Shown here: in pieces, positions 11,301 to 24,673 of the stretch
Layout: each line of letters opens with the position of its first letter
Numbering within the stretch: position 1 is the stretch's first letter
Notes under the pieces: model-generated
The model's database searches: none
Seen by the model: the letters and a program-made list of their open reading frames with translations, nothing else
What the model was told of the DNA's origin: nothing
Position numbers and translations under genes: made by a program
Origin: Azolla caroliniana
Lineage: Eukaryota > Polypodiophyta
Direction: 5' to 3'
NCBI GenBank assembly: GCA_043228905.1
Contig: JBHGNT010000001.1
Span: 10,292,001 to 10,356,000 of the forward strand
DNA length: 64,000 bases

Positions 11301-14300
11301 TCAAAAACCAGTATGATTAGCAGACATTGTTAAATAAAAAAGAAGACAAATGAAATCTTTATTCTATCACTATCGCAGGCATCAAACCGGATTTTTCTTG
11401 TTCTAGAATTTTGTGCTGGAGGTGACTTAGGTGCTTTTATCCAGAAGCATGGAAAAGTATCAGACGCAGTTGCCAAACATTTTATGCGCCAGTTAGGTAT
11501 GCGTTGATGCTCAAAAAGTTTTTATGTTTAAACCATTTTCTACTTTGGCATTTTGGAAGATAGAGGGTATTCAATAGTTCTTGTACATCTTTTGCATCTC
11601 GTCAATGATACCGATTTTAGATATCTCTGCATTCATGAAAGACTGTAGTTGTCCATATTCCTCAGGGTTTCCTTCCAGGCTATTCACAGAAATAAAGGAT
11701 GCTGATTGTCTTAAGAACTTTATTCTATGCATTCTTGGCATTACACATCTCTTATATTGTTGTTGTATAGGTGCTGGTTTACAAGTTCTTCGAACAAACA
11801 ATCTTATGCATAGGGACTTGAAGCCTCAGGTTGTTGATTTCTCATACCATTCACTTTCTGATTATCTTATTTAAATGCTAATACAACCTTTCTATTTGTA
11901 GAATCTTCTTTTATCGACAAGTGATAGTAATGCATCGCTCAAAATAGCAGATTTTGGCTTTGCAAGGTGGCTTTGGAATCTTTTGATTTGGTCCTTGTGC
12001 TGAATTTGTTTTATGGTGCTCTAAAACTTTCACAATCCAAAGATGTTGAAACCAGCCTTTTGCAGATCATTGCAGCCTCAAGGGATGGCTGAAACACTAT
12101 GCGGATCTCCTTTGTACATGGCACCAGAGATTCTACAGTCAAAAAAGTATGATGCCAAGGTATTGTAAAGTTGTTCATTCCTTTTCTTAGCTTTTGTTAT
12201 ACCATAAATGGGAACTGTCTATAGTGTCATTCGGATAAAAAGGAATCATTGTAATCTGAAAGATTTTTAACTTCCTTTTTTTGCTGAGGCTCTTATGCAA
12301 TATGGAGGTGTGGCAATTGTGCTACATAGCAAAATAAGTGTAGTATTTGCTGTTAACTAGTCGATACAGTAGTCAAACTTGTGTTCAGAGTCATCATGTT
12401 CCATAGAAACATTCTTGTTTGCACATCTTATGCATTAAGGTGATTCGTACTTCAGTCAATAATCAAAAGAGTCACAATTATGTAAACTAGGAAACATCAT
12501 AGGTCTAAAACAATAAGATGCAGATTGTGCCATGTATGATGATTTTTGTTCCAGCAGGATATTGAAATCTATTTGTAGTCTGATTCTGGCAATATCCCCT
12601 GCCAACTCGGGGTTTTTGTGACTATTGACATGTCAAGATTAGAATGGTCCAAGCCTTTAAAACTTTTATGATAGGAGCCTTTGGAATTCTGAGCTTAGCT
12701 CAGTGTGACATTCATATCTAGAAGTTGGAACAAACTAGAAACCAACAGAAAACACCAAATCTTTTCAGCATGCATTGATCTTCTCTCCAAAAACACACTT
12801 TACTTTAAGACTGTTTACTTTGAGACATGTAAGATGCAGCCACAAAAAGAGGAGATAATATAGCTGAGAAGCTCTATTATTAAGTTTCTAAGAAGTATTT
12901 TGTTCTTGGACAGGCTGATTTGTGGAGTGTTGGGACAATTCTTTATCAACTAGTAACTGGACAGCCACCCTTTTTGGGTCAGAGCCCATTCCAGGTGCTT
13001 CTCAAAATCTAGCACTTGCCTTTGCATCGATATTACTTTCTGTTAAATCTAGATTTTGCTATTGTGCAGCTGCTCCAAAATATTCAAAAATCAAATGAGC
13101 TTCGTTTTCCACCTTCGGTTGCCAGAGAACTGCATCCCGAATGCATTGATCTTTGCCGAAAACTTCTAAGAAAGGATCCAGGTTTCCAACATTCCTTTGA
13201 AACCGATTTGACATGAAATTGGAACAAAGAACATACTAAAATTTATGGAAAGGATTTTGGTTCTTAAGACTGAGTTTTAAAGTAAAGTTACAAAAACTGT
13301 TTGGTCCATCAACTGTCACGCCTCTCCCTTTCTCTTCCAGTATGACCATGCCAATTTATTACCTGGTTGTGTTTTCAGCTACATGCTGTCACCTATGCTC
13401 CTTTTTTCCTCTATGCCTGCTGCCAGAGCCAGGGAGAAATAATTGACCTGTTCTTTGCATTAACTGAATACCATTTAGTCAATCCCACAGAATTGCCTTT
13501 AGAAGATAATACTGCAATGAATGATTACTTGGTCAAGGTCTGCCATGAACTAAATATGTTCAATCTCTGAAAATATTGTTCTTGAGTGTTTTACTTAGGC
13601 TGCCTCTGTATTTTGTAGAAGGGCCCGCAGAAATATTTAGGACTTCTAGTAGCTGTTTTTTTCATCACACTGATCTATTTCTCAATTAGCTGTCAATTGT
13701 ACTACTGGAGTCTGTTTACTCGTACAACTATACCTTTTCACTATATGTTGTAGTTCAAAAAAGTATATATCGTAACTTCCACAAAGGGGAAATTTTAATG
13801 TTTTAGATTTAGTGGTATAATGGATTTGTGTGTGAGAATGTCAGAAAACAGAATTATGTGTGCATATAAAGGTCCTCTGAAACATCTATGTACAAACATA
13901 AGATATAAAGATGTTGCACGGCTTTTTAGCGTTTTTGGTTATTGATAGCGTTTATAATCTTCTTGGCAGTGGAACGGCTGTCCTTCGAGGAATTTTTCAA
14001 TCACAGCTTCATTGCTGAGCCAATCAAGTAATCTCTTAAATCATGATTTATATTTTTCTAGCAACTTTCACCATTGCATAGGACAAAACTTGAAATAAAT
14101 TTGCATATTAGTAAATGCATTCTACATGAATCATGAGCAATGTATACTCAATCATGCATACAAGGATGGGTGTTTACACATACTAAACTGAACGATTTGG
14201 GTAGTGTAGGCATCAGATGAGCAGCAGCAATTTGGAGGAGATATTGTCACCTCCTGCAGCGAAATTCACTCAAGATGAAGCAATGCCGTTTTTGCTTGAT

Positions 14301-15825
14301 GAGGAGCAGCATCTTGTTTCGAGCCCGTCAAGTATAAACACGGTTTTTAGTAGAAGTCCCAAGGGAAATAATGTTGATTTCCTGGAGCCAAAGGAAACTA
14401 GCCTTGGATTGACAAGTAGGGAAAATGTGAAAGTTAAAACAAGCAAGCCAATTTCTGCCCAAAGCAGTTCATTCAGAGCAGATCAAGGTGGATTTTTAAC
14501 AACCCATTCAAAAGGTATCTTTATTCTTTATGTTTGAGATTAGTTTTAGTTGCTATTATATACATATTAAACCAACCACTTTGTCTTTTACACCAGGAGC
14601 TCTCATGGACTCCGACGATTATGTTCTTGTTAGTGTACCTGTTTCATCAACAGACATAAGCTCATTCTCACCAAGTGACCAATTTACAGACCCAGAGAAT
14701 CAATCGCCATCCAAATGTGCTTCGAAGAACTCCCTTTCCGCTCGTAATTCTGCAGGTGGAATTATCAAGAATAATAATCCTTCAATTTCTCATGCGGCTT
14801 GGAACTCTATTGATGTAGTGGGAGAGGCGACATCATCATTTCCCATAAGATTGTATGGATTACATAAGTGTGCCCAAACCATTTCAGAGTTGGCTAATGA
14901 AAAGGCAAATCTCGATATAATTTAGTACCTCACAATTTTTTGATCCATCTCTATGACAAACCACCAAATTAGAGTTGAGTTCTTACAGTAGTATTTGCTC
15001 TTTTATGCAGTATGCTGCTAGACAACATTTGGAAGCATTCTCAATACAATTGGTATGCTTAGCTTTGTGGAAGGAGGCGTTGAGCTTGCAACAAAGAGAT
15101 GGGTCTCTTAAAACAATCAGTGAAGCTGATCACAAGCTATTTCTACCTTTCTTGGTTGAGTCAGATGATGGTGGCACTGAAGCAGTACATTCCAGCGTAA
15201 GGTACCACTTCCCACTGGCGGTAGAGCGAGCAGAGGAATTTGCTCCACTTCTGTATTCTTTGGATGGTATGTCCACATTACAGCATCTTTTTATTTCTTC
15301 GAACAGTAGGTTTCATGGATCCCTGATTTTCTTGTGTAATTGCAGGTGATACTGAGATCCCTGATGCTATGGATCTCATATTTCAGTATGCTTTGGCAAA
15401 AGGAAGAAGTGCAGCTGTATATAACGACATACCCCTACCATTTTTTTCATGTTAATTATCATGCTAGTAAATGATAGCTAATTAAATAATCGATCCAAAT
15501 TGGGCGCTAGTTCAACTAATTAATTAGATCACTTTGTTATGCCTAAGGAAATGTTTATTAAGCCCAAGTATTGATCATTCACTCATTTAATCAAATGTAG
15601 GTCAATGAACTCATGGGAAACTTTGCAGATGCAGCCCTGGCCTATTCTAAAGCAGCAATAATGCTATACTTTCTCCTTGTTGAAGCAATAATCTTGCCAT
15701 CAGCACCTTTGGTTTTAGATCATTCTGATAGGCAGCGACTTCACAACTACATCGAGATTCTTGTGACAAGACAAAAGTTATGCGCTGCTCAAAAGATAGA
15801 TTCCAATCAACTGCAAGAAGGTTAG
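8384..15825 (+). CDS. ATG1: serine/threonine protein kinase ATG1 (ULK1 family), 13 coding exons
   Basis: Autophagy-initiating kinase of the ATG1-ATG13 complex. Exons: 8384-8614, 11379-11496, 11771-11829, 11902-11966, 12066-12159, 12914-12994, 13070-13181, 13970-14027, 14210-14514, 14597-14904, 15011-15266, 15346-15416, 15601-15825. The sum is 1983 nt (660 aa plus stop) and every junction keeps phase. The kinase domain (about 10-265) shows the glycine loop GSGSFA (17-22), Lys39, Glu57, HRDLKPQ (Asp132), DFG (Asp153) and APE (177-179). A low-complexity linker carries DSDDYVLV. The C-terminal part (about 455-650) resembles the MIT/EAT domain that binds ATG13. Length fits plant ATG1 (about 620-730 aa). 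Intron 1 is 2.8 kb. Intron 10 (14905-15010) starts with GC, not GT. The last exon is called to the first stop; a further spliced exon cannot be excluded. Which of ATG1a/b/c it matches is unclear. Confidence 0.92.
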
Positions 15826-18100
15826 TTTCCTAGATTGATGGGTAGTATTTTCAGAGGAAATTATATTCATTCCTATTTATCATTTGGATCATACTTTATA
15901 AAGTGAATTGAAGGGGTTAAAAAGGTAGTGTTTAGGTAATTATTTGATTCTGTACATATTTGTACAAAAAGGTGGTTTTGTAAATAACATGTGTCTATAT
16001 TGATTCAATATATTTGTAATTAAAGCCACGAGATCCAGTTGGATTTGCAAATGCATCATCTGGTTCAACCACCCAATCACAAAAAGGTTTACAGTGTATT
16101 ATAAGTTTTAATCACCCCAGCACTGTTAATTTAACTGTGTCGTAAGGAAGAAAGATAGGTTAGTCAAGTCCTTTTAATGTAAAGCTCTGTCAGAATTTGT
16201 GAAATAAGAACTGATAAGAAACCTCAAGGAGGATTATGGGTGTCTCAGAAATTGATTTCCGTAATGTTTTGACATGGTTTAAGTGACTATATTCATTTTC
16301 AGCTAGAACGTTCATGGTTCCAACTTGATATATGAGTATGAAAAACTACTCAATTATTGGTGTTGCTAAATTGTTATATGAAAGTTAAAACAATCCTTAC
16401 GTTTCCTAACATTGTTGGTGTTGTTTGATCTATGGCGCCTTGCTTTACAACTCATATCTGTGTTGTAGTGGCTTCATGTCCATTTAGTCGGGTCTGCGAG
16501 AACTAAATAACATGAAACTAATCATGTGCCTCATTGACAGATTTTCATCTTGTTAGATGTAAGTTTGTTTTCATGTTTTTGTTAATCCCACTGGCATAGA
16601 CTAGCTTCTGCCTGTTGAGTAAACCCAAGAGGAGCAACTAGCAAGCATTGACCCACCCCGAAACTCCCGTATGACAAACTAGGTCCTTGATATGAGCATA
16701 TGCCTACTCTCCTTCAACCCTAGCTGATTATGATGAGCACAAAAAGGAAAGAATTTGGTTCCTGTAGCTTCAAAGATGTGCATGCCATGCCGTGCAGGAA
16801 TAGAACGCTAGATATGACCATTGAGAAATTTCCATTTCTCAAAAGTGTGTTTTGTTGAAGTACCTTGGTTGGCCATTCAACATTCTCTCTTACTTTTAGA
16901 AACTAGTGGTCTACTTGGGGTGGAAGTTTCTTGCAATATTTTGTAATGAACATCCTTATAAAATGATGTGTCTATACAAGAAGAACCACCTAGTTAAATG
17001 GGCAACATGCATAAAGCTCTAAAAGATTAATAGCACAGCTTTGACATGACCGCATTAACCTTTCTTGAATGACATATGTAAGTCCATTAAAACTTGTAAT
17101 GCAAACATAGTCTCAACTTCCATAGAATCTATGCATACCAATGTAGGACTTAAAAGTGTTTTATTAATCCTAATCAAGCTAGTGAATAAACCCAACTCCA
17201 ACCAAACTTGCAAAGAATATGAACTTTGGCTCCTTTAGTGAGAACTCATAATTGAAAGCCTTAGATGTCCACGTTTAGGCCTAGTTTTTTTATGAAATCA
17301 AGACATGACACAACGCCAACCTTTGTGAATGAGGACTTGTTCTCTACAACTTCGCCATCCGTAGTCGTTCCTTAAGGATACATTAAGATAAGGCTAATGA
17401 TGATTGAAGGCTAATAATGATACTTTAGTGATAGTGAGAACCTAGCACACCTACCAAAGAAAGGTTGTGATAAAATATTGACCTTACCTTTAGATGTTTC
17501 CTGAACAAAGCCTTTAATAAAACATCAAGTCTATCTCACCATAGTAGATTCTTAGGTTGGAACTAGTTGGCTCTCTTGCTAAGATGTTAAGGCATGCAAT
17601 TTTTGTGCTTAAATGTTTGATCTTGATGGTTATGAGGAGCATTGTTCATCTTTGAAAACCATGTACACCTTTGAAAACCATATATGAGAATACATTAGTT
17701 CTTGGTATAACACACACTCACTCACTCACTCACTCACACAATCACATTAATTTTAAACATTCTTTCATTTCTTTAAAATGTATGACTTACATGATTGCTT
17801 CAATTAAATGTGGCATTTTTTGTGATAAGTCACCCTTGTTCGCGTAACAAAAACATCCATTTATTAACCAAGTAACAAAAATCTATGAGATGTTCCTCCA
17901 CAAGGACAGTAGCATTCTGGTCATAGGAGAACAAGTTTTGTATCTAGGAGGCCAGGAGGCCCATGTTAGTGGAACTTCCTTGAGAAGCAAAACACACATT
18001 TTTGGGCATGTAATCTTGCATCTCTCCAAGACATTGCATATGTTAAATAAGTTTGTCTTGTAGGACTAGAATAGATTCAAGAAAGAAACATCCATATTGT
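15826..18100. other. gene-free stretch downstream of ATG1
   Basis: The first few hundred bases are probably ATG1 3' UTR. The rest has no supported frame. An (ACTC)n microsatellite lies near 17708-17735. I see no diagnostic transposon motif. Confidence 0.45.
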
Positions 18101-18132
18101 AAGGAGTTTTTTTTTTCCAAAAAAAACTCCTT
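18101..18132. repeat. perfect short inverted repeat (hairpin)
   Basis: AAGGAGTTTTTTTT pairs with AAAAAAAACTCCTT across a loop of about four bases. It sits about 30 bp to the left of the decayed frame at 18162-18599, so it could mark one end of an inserted element. It is equally compatible with chance in A/T-rich DNA. Confidence 0.6.
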
Positions 18133-18161
18133 CCATTAGTTATAAAATTTTACATATGCGA

Positions 18162-18599
18162 TTAATATATACAAATTGCTATAGGGACGCGATAGGTCCA
18201 CCTTATGTGGATGCCCACTGACTCAATAAAGGGGGAGGTCGACCATTGCTGGATGAAGGCTAGTCGTTGTCTTTCAACTCCATCGGAGTCGCCCTTGAGG
18301 CCATCGTATTGGCTTTTTAGAGTGGCTACAACTTCACTCCATATCTCTTGCATTAACACTATTGGCTGTGCGGTTTGGTTGGAGAGGACCCCTCTACACT
18401 GTTGTTTCCATAGAGTCCAAAGAGTTATTGGGCTGACCAATTCCAACACAACTTGAGATTTGGCATTGATAGGAGTTGAGTGGACATTGTCGATGGTGGA
18501 GAAAAAAACCTCTTGTGCTTTTATCACCAAAGCCATCCCCTCCTGATGCTCGTATCTGTCAGTTGTGTAAGGAGGAGTTCTATAAGGTAACAAGTTCAC
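18162..18599 (-). pseudogene. possible remnant of a non-LTR retrotransposon reverse transcriptase tail
   Basis: An open frame of about 145 codons on the minus strand. Its middle (TLWTLWKQQC, then EIW and a QYD...G stretch) resembles the region after the zinc-binding domain in plant LINE-type reverse transcriptases, where a W-x2-WK-x-R/Q-C motif is usual. No catalytic RT motif and no poly(A) tail are visible, so only the C-terminal end would remain. The assignment is from recalled family texture only; it could be a chance frame. Confidence 0.35.
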
Positions 18600-20560
18600 A
18601 TTGGAATTTTTTTGAACTTATGTGTTTGAATATAAAACCCTCTCACCTCTCACAAAAAACCCTCCACCTTTGTTTAGTGTAGACATCCTCTTTGGAGTTG
18701 AAGGTGTTGCATCCTCTTTGGAGTTAAAAGTATAAACTTTGAGTTGCCCGAGAATAATGACAAAAAAATATTAAGATGTCTATGAACAAATAATTTCAAT
18801 TGATTGAGAGTAAGGATTGTTATGGTAATTTCAATCCAACCTTGCATGATGAGATTAAAATATGGAGGTATCAAGAAATGCACTTGAAGGTTTGCTAGTT
18901 GATATTGAGTTCATAGTAACTTTCAAATATTCTATTATTAGTGGTACATACTACATATACTATGAAATGCAAGGTACACCACAATATACCTCCAAACTTT
19001 AAGATGTCTTAAAATAATTACCTTTAACTTCGGGATTTACATTACAAATTATTCCAACTGATTTGGATGAAAAAGTGTTATTTAGTCATGAAATTATTAT
19101 TACTCGAGTGTTGTTTGGTTATGAAAAACCCCATTCCATTTTTTGAAAAAAAAAAAACCATTCCAATGTACAATGTTGCTTGAAGTACTTAAGTTGGATG
19201 CCTGAATTCTCACTGGGGCAAGAATTCCCTTCTAGAAATTAGGCATAAGCAAAAAATAATGGGCATCAATAGGTGCTTGCCAAGGATTTCCTGTAATCCA
19301 AGCTACGAAGTGGAGGAGTGATCCACGATTGAGAAGAAGATATTCATCTTGAGCATGGTATATTGGACATTGCCATTGGAGCAACCCATGACCCACCCAA
19401 TGACTCTTGAATGTACACTTAGATATTTTTGAAGTACTCACCAGAACTTTGAGAGTGTTGTTAGACTAAGTATGTAATGCTTCTGATCTATGGATATGAA
19501 CTTCAATTCGAATTGTAGTACAGTCCTTAATAGCTAATTAACTCATGGAGTGGTTGTCCCACCACCTCAAAATGGAGGAGCCACACAATCATCTGCTCTT
19601 TTTTAATTCACATTCCGTGGTGGAAACAATTAAGCATTGGAAACTTGATTCCCAACCAACAAGCAAAGGTGCAGGATTTATTCGATGGATACATGGGTTT
19701 GTAATGCATTGGGTGGTGTGTGTAATGCTTGAGGTAAGAGATTCTAAGCTAGCGAGCAAAACTAGAGAAAGGGTAGTAGTAGGTACTTTCAAGAAAGTGG
19801 TGAGGGTACTACTACTTTTTTTGTTGTTTGTGGAGAGTTGACATGTACTTTGTAGTGTTTTGGGGAGGGATGGGGGGGTAAAAAGTGGAGGGTATTTTTA
19901 TGATTACTTTTGTTGCACGAGGAGTCTACACAATCATGAATCATCATACCAATCCTATGCTACTATATATACACATATACATACATATATGTATGTTATA
20001 TTAATATATATACAACATGCTATTATTACATGATGAATGTAGAGCTATGTTTATGGACATAGCCATAGCCAATAGCCATCTGTCTATGTATGTGGCTATC
20101 TAATCCATCTCATCTATGTGTCTAAAGATTTGGAAGAATCTCATTAGATTTGGCCTACCAGCCACCCCACCCCACCCCAAAAAAAAAGAGGACAAATAAA
20201 TAAATAGTGTAGAAATAAGCATCTGAGAATGAATGAATGGGAAGGGAAAAAAAACTACCTCCCAATTTCCAAACCTCTCACAAAGCAAAAAGCAAAAAGC
20301 AAAAAGCAAAAAAACAAGAGGATCCAAAAAAATATAAAATGAATATACCATTCTCTTCTTCTTCTTCTTCTTCTTTTTTGCGCTTTTTGTTTATTTCCCA
20401 AACTACCCCTGTGACTCCACCTCCTTCTGTTTCTATTTTATTCTATTTAAAAAAAATAAAAAAATACAATTTAAGTTCCAATTTTCTGTAATTTCTCTAA
20501 AAGCCAAAGATGGAAAAGAAGAAGGAAAAAAAAAAAAGAATTAAAAAAAATAAAGCGTAG
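18600..20560. other. gene-free stretch
   Basis: Short frames only, none with family motifs. There are A-rich and T-rich tracts (19147-19158, 20280-20345) and TA-rich DNA near 19960-20020. The final part is likely the upstream region of the gene at 20777. Confidence 0.4.
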
Positions 20561-20631
20561 GCTTGGTGACGCCATCATCATCATTGTCATCATCAACCTC
20601 ACTGTGCACACTCTCTGTACATTCTCTCTCT

Positions 20632-20636
<5 letters not shown>

Positions 20637-20674
<38 letters not shown>
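20637..20674 (+). repeat. CT microsatellite in a presumed 5' leader
   Basis: An almost pure (CT)n run about 100 bp upstream of the start at 20777. CT-rich stretches in 5' leaders are frequent in plants, which mildly supports transcription of the downstream frame. Confidence 0.8.
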
Positions 20675-20679
<5 letters not shown>

Positions 20680-20776
20680 CTGTTCTGTTCTGTTTCCCCA
20701 TGGCTATTTACCATCACCACCACCACTACTACTACAGTTACTGTTGATTTTGTACATCCTCCCCTCTTGAAGCCTC

Positions 20777-20827
20777 ATGGATACAGAATTCAACTTCCGA
20801 AACCCTAACCCTAATTATGCTTCCTCC

Positions 20828-20862
<35 letters not shown>

Positions 20863-21514
20863 TTCTCTCTCCTTCGTCCGATCATCCATCCTCACCCACC
20901 TTTTCTGCAAGGATGAAGTGAACCCTGGCCACGATGTGCAGGAGGCTTGCCACATCCGGACATCCCGGCCCATCGCGAGTAGTTCGGAAATAACCCTCCA
21001 TAAACACCATCGCCGCCGGCAGAAGGGGAAGAAAGCAAGGAGCACTTTGAGCCAGCTCATAAGGTTACACAGTGGAGATGAAGGCAAAGCACATGTTGGA
21101 CCACATCAGAGGTCCACAGATCATAGGCATGGTGAGGGTAATGGTAATGCTGATATGGATGTGGATGTGGATGTGGATGTGCATGGTGATGGACATGTGG
21201 ATGTGCATGGTGATGGACATGTGCATGTGCATGGTGATGGACATGTGGATGTAGATAATGTAAATATGGATGTGGAGAATGGTGATGGTGATGGTGATGG
21301 TGATGGTGCTTTCATGGTGATGAAGCCCATGCTAGGCAAAGGCCATAGCAGGCCCAAGCATAAGGCCTTCCCCATCATGCCTCCTCACTTGCATAGACCC
21401 TCTCCTGCAAGTGTTAGTGTTGTCGATTTCCAAGGCTGCTTAGCTTCTTACTCTCAATTGCCCTTCAAGAAATTGAGCTTATCTTATCTAGGCTCCCAAA
21501 ACCTTAAGAAATAA
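20777..21514 (+). CDS. unassigned single-exon protein, Ser-rich and Asp/His-repeat
   Basis: A 245-codon frame with a good start context (cctcATGG) and a CT-rich leader. Residues 16-31 are a poly-Ser run. About 32-105 is mixed and basic, with KHHRRRQKGKKAR, a possible nuclear localisation signal, near 75-87. About 125-175 is a repeat of VHGDGHVD/VDVDVD units encoded by tandem DNA repeats. The tail (about 176-245) is basic with no repeats. There is no signal peptide and no membrane segment. I do not recognise a family. The N-terminal and C-terminal parts look like ordinary coding sequence, but the repeat keeps the frame open trivially, so the gene could be smaller, spliced or spurious. Confidence 0.42.
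21150..21305 (+). repeat. tandem repeat inside the unassigned gene
   Basis: A GATGTG hexamer run at about 21157-21180 is followed by three copies of a 24-bp unit (gtgcatggtgatggacatgtg...) to about 21251, then GGTGAT repeats to about 21305. All unit lengths are multiples of 3, so copy-number change keeps the frame open. Confidence 0.85.
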
Positions 21515-24476
21515 TCCTATGTCTTGCATTGCCATTGCCCCGGCCCCCCAACTGTATCTCTTATGTGATCAAGTGATCTCTCTGCATTCCAACTCATGGG
21601 AGTTTTCTTCTACTCACTTCATTCCAACCTTAATGCTGGTTATTGGGTCTCTTCACACACATCCCCCATCCACATCTTCGGACCTCCCTCCCTTCCGGGA
21701 GCTCTACCTTCCCCGAGTCCCGATAGTGGGATTTCCGCATATTCATTTCAATCGAGCACAATTGAAATCCTTTATTAGAGGGCAAGTGGTGAGACCTATG
21801 GTGGGAGATTCGACAATGTCTTGTAATTCCAATGATTACGAAGTCATCTAAGGAGGGTTCATGGGAGCGCAAGTCTAATTCCAGCATCCTCGGACTTGGG
21901 CCAATAACAATGGGACTATGGCCACCAGCCCTAATGTAAATGCCATATTGATGAAGTAGGTTAGACATCTAGCTGTGGCAATCTGTTGCCTCACAGGCAT
22001 TTTTAGCCTTAAAAGCATCGTTTGTAAATCATTGTTCCATTCCAGTCTAGATTGCAAGACCATGTTTGGGCTTAAAAAAGTGTAGGTCTCCTGGTTTGAA
22101 TAACCCCCAATTGTGGAGATCTCCGGGTGTGAATCACTCCCCAATCGAAGCCTTTACAGTGCTCAATTTCTATGTAAAGATAATCCCTATGTTCTAAACT
22201 TATTGTTATTGATGATGTTTCCTAACCCTTGTCACATCTCTTGTTTAGTGGTCCAAAAGGTAAGCACTACAAACTTTGGGTGGACGAACAAACGAAATTG
22301 ATCATTCACAACCATATTCATTTAGGAGTATGGTACACATTACAGCAAAGAATAATCGGACCAACTCCAACTCATGGCGTGTTTCTTTTGGCACATGCTT
22401 TTTACGCCGAAAACCATTGAAGATGTGGCATTGAAGGAAGGAACATTGCTTGTCCAGACTATCATGAAGCCTTACCAACTACCAAAGTAGTTGGAAGAGG
22501 ATTCAATACAAAATTTATTGTAAGAACTCTATTACATCCCCAGAGTGTGTCAGATGGAGCTGCCTCAATTGACTTCCTCCCCAAGAGATATACATTTATG
22601 AAATTAGAAAGGCCATCACAAATGATAGATAATTAGTTCAAGAGTGAGGAAAACAATCCACCAAAAAATAATGATGATTGATAACATTCAGAGGAGCACT
22701 TGAACATATTATTTAGAATGGGCATGATGTTTGGTATGAGAACACGATCTTTATAAGTGAACGAGAACCTTCAACGACTCCTGTAAATTTATAGAATCAA
22801 GGTGACTCTTCATGAAGATCCAAAATCACCAAGGAACTACCAATTACCATACCTTGGAATGGGCAATCTCATCATTAAGGGATTATCTTAAACAAGTGAT
22901 CACATTGGGAGGGAATTGCTGTGGTATGGCATTCTTTTATGATGCAACATTGTAGTTGGTTTAAACGGACGAAAATGCCAAGTTTGGCCATTTTGCCATC
23001 AGACAGAAGATTTTTTGAAGACCTAGAACATCCAAAACATCATGAAATATTCTTGTGGCTGGAAAAGCAGGAGGAAATGCTTTGAGTGTACTATCGTCAA
23101 GAAGATGTACTAATTTTCTTGAAAGTAGCAGAATGATAATTTTAAAAGCATTATGACTCATTCGCTGTATGTTCAAGTAGCACTAGGATCTACATTAAAT
23201 AGTTTATGGAGATCTCCTGTTGGGGGAGCAAAGATGTTTTGATAACTCTCGATGATCGTGCTGAAATTGAGAATTGATATGTCAAGCAAGCATATCCACT
23301 AGTACAATCCCAATCATATGTATGAGCGCAATCAAAAAGGCACTAATAGAAATAACCAAAGTGATCAGAAAGGCGCTAATAAAATAACCAAAGTTATTAT
23401 CAAATCGATGTTGAAGTTGCTTTTGGGTTTGCTTGGTAACATGACTATGATTTTTAGTATTTTTTTGTATACTCTTTAACGATAATAAGAAATAGTCCCC
23501 ACATACTTAAGAGGAAGCCATGATTTACCTTGATAATTCAGTACCATGACATGCTATGCATTGATTGCAAAAGGAGAAGCTATAAAATGTCTACAAGCTG
23601 CAACCTATGAGATGCAAATGCCAACTTTTGGAGGCCAAGAAAACTGAAAAGCTCCTTAGATAGGGAAAACACCAATAAACTACTTAAAGAAATTACCAAA
23701 GTAAATCCAGAATTTGAAATTGATTTTTAGTTTAATTGCCTAAATCACAGACCTGAAGAGTGTGGTTAGTTAATAGAGAATTCAAGGTGATTCACACTTC
23801 ACTAGCAATGATAATACTCAATTAAAGGGGGTTCTTTACACTTAGCTAGTAAAGTAATTATTGGGATTTCGTTTGGATGTTCATTGCCTCTTGTTTCAAA
23901 ATTAATGCTTGACCAGAGGTTATAAAAAATTGATTGGTACCATTATCACTCAATCAAGGGTATAACTAACGTTAGATCACAGCAATTAGTGCTTGACCAG
24001 GTAAGTTAGAGTTTTTCTTGTTTTAATTAGTGGTTATTTCAAGCACATGATTGCTTGATTAGAGATTATTGATCAACCATTTTGATTTGGGCTCCATCAT
24101 GTTTACAGCACATCAACCACAAAGTAGTTCACATCTCTCTGATTTAAAGAACAATTCTTACCTCAATTATTTAGCGAGAGAAAAGAGGGGCAAAATGAAA
24201 TTCTTTCCTTATAAAAACTGCAAAATGATGATATTGCCCATAAGTTAACAAGCTTAACCTTGCATTAATAATATTTCCATTTGCTTTGAAATTTTTAAAA
24301 GTAAACATTGAATACACAAAGATCATTGCTGTAAAGCGCCTCCATTACAGAAGTCACACATCATAAGCCAATTTTTCTCTTAACACACACGGGAGGTACT
24401 CTAAATTATCAGACCGAATGATCAATGGCTTCTTGAAATATCAATCATGACAATTCCAACGAACATGATTTTATAT
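21515..24476. other. gene-free stretch with one broken open frame
   Basis: No supported gene. At 22229-22638 (+) one frame stays open for about 137 codons apart from one TGA at 22418-22420. Its composition looks coding-like, but I recognise no family and a second frame over 22410-22490 looks equally plausible. It may be a decayed gene fragment. Confidence 0.3.
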
Positions 24477-24639
24477 TCAAGACTTAGACTTCTTTGATTT
24501 CTTCGAAGTTGCTGCCTCCTCAGGCATCTTGATTAACCTCAAGCGGGCCCCCTCTTTACAAGCTATTGTTGCTGCTTTCGACTCATTTGCTTGGTCTATG
24601 AACTTTTGAACTTCCTATACAAAAAACGTGAGCATTAGA

Positions 24640-24673
<34 letters not shown>

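Noticed and set aside
20471-20808. Arg/Glu and Leu/Ser dipeptide-repeat frames on both strands
   Set aside because: They translate the CT microsatellite in the leader of the downstream gene.
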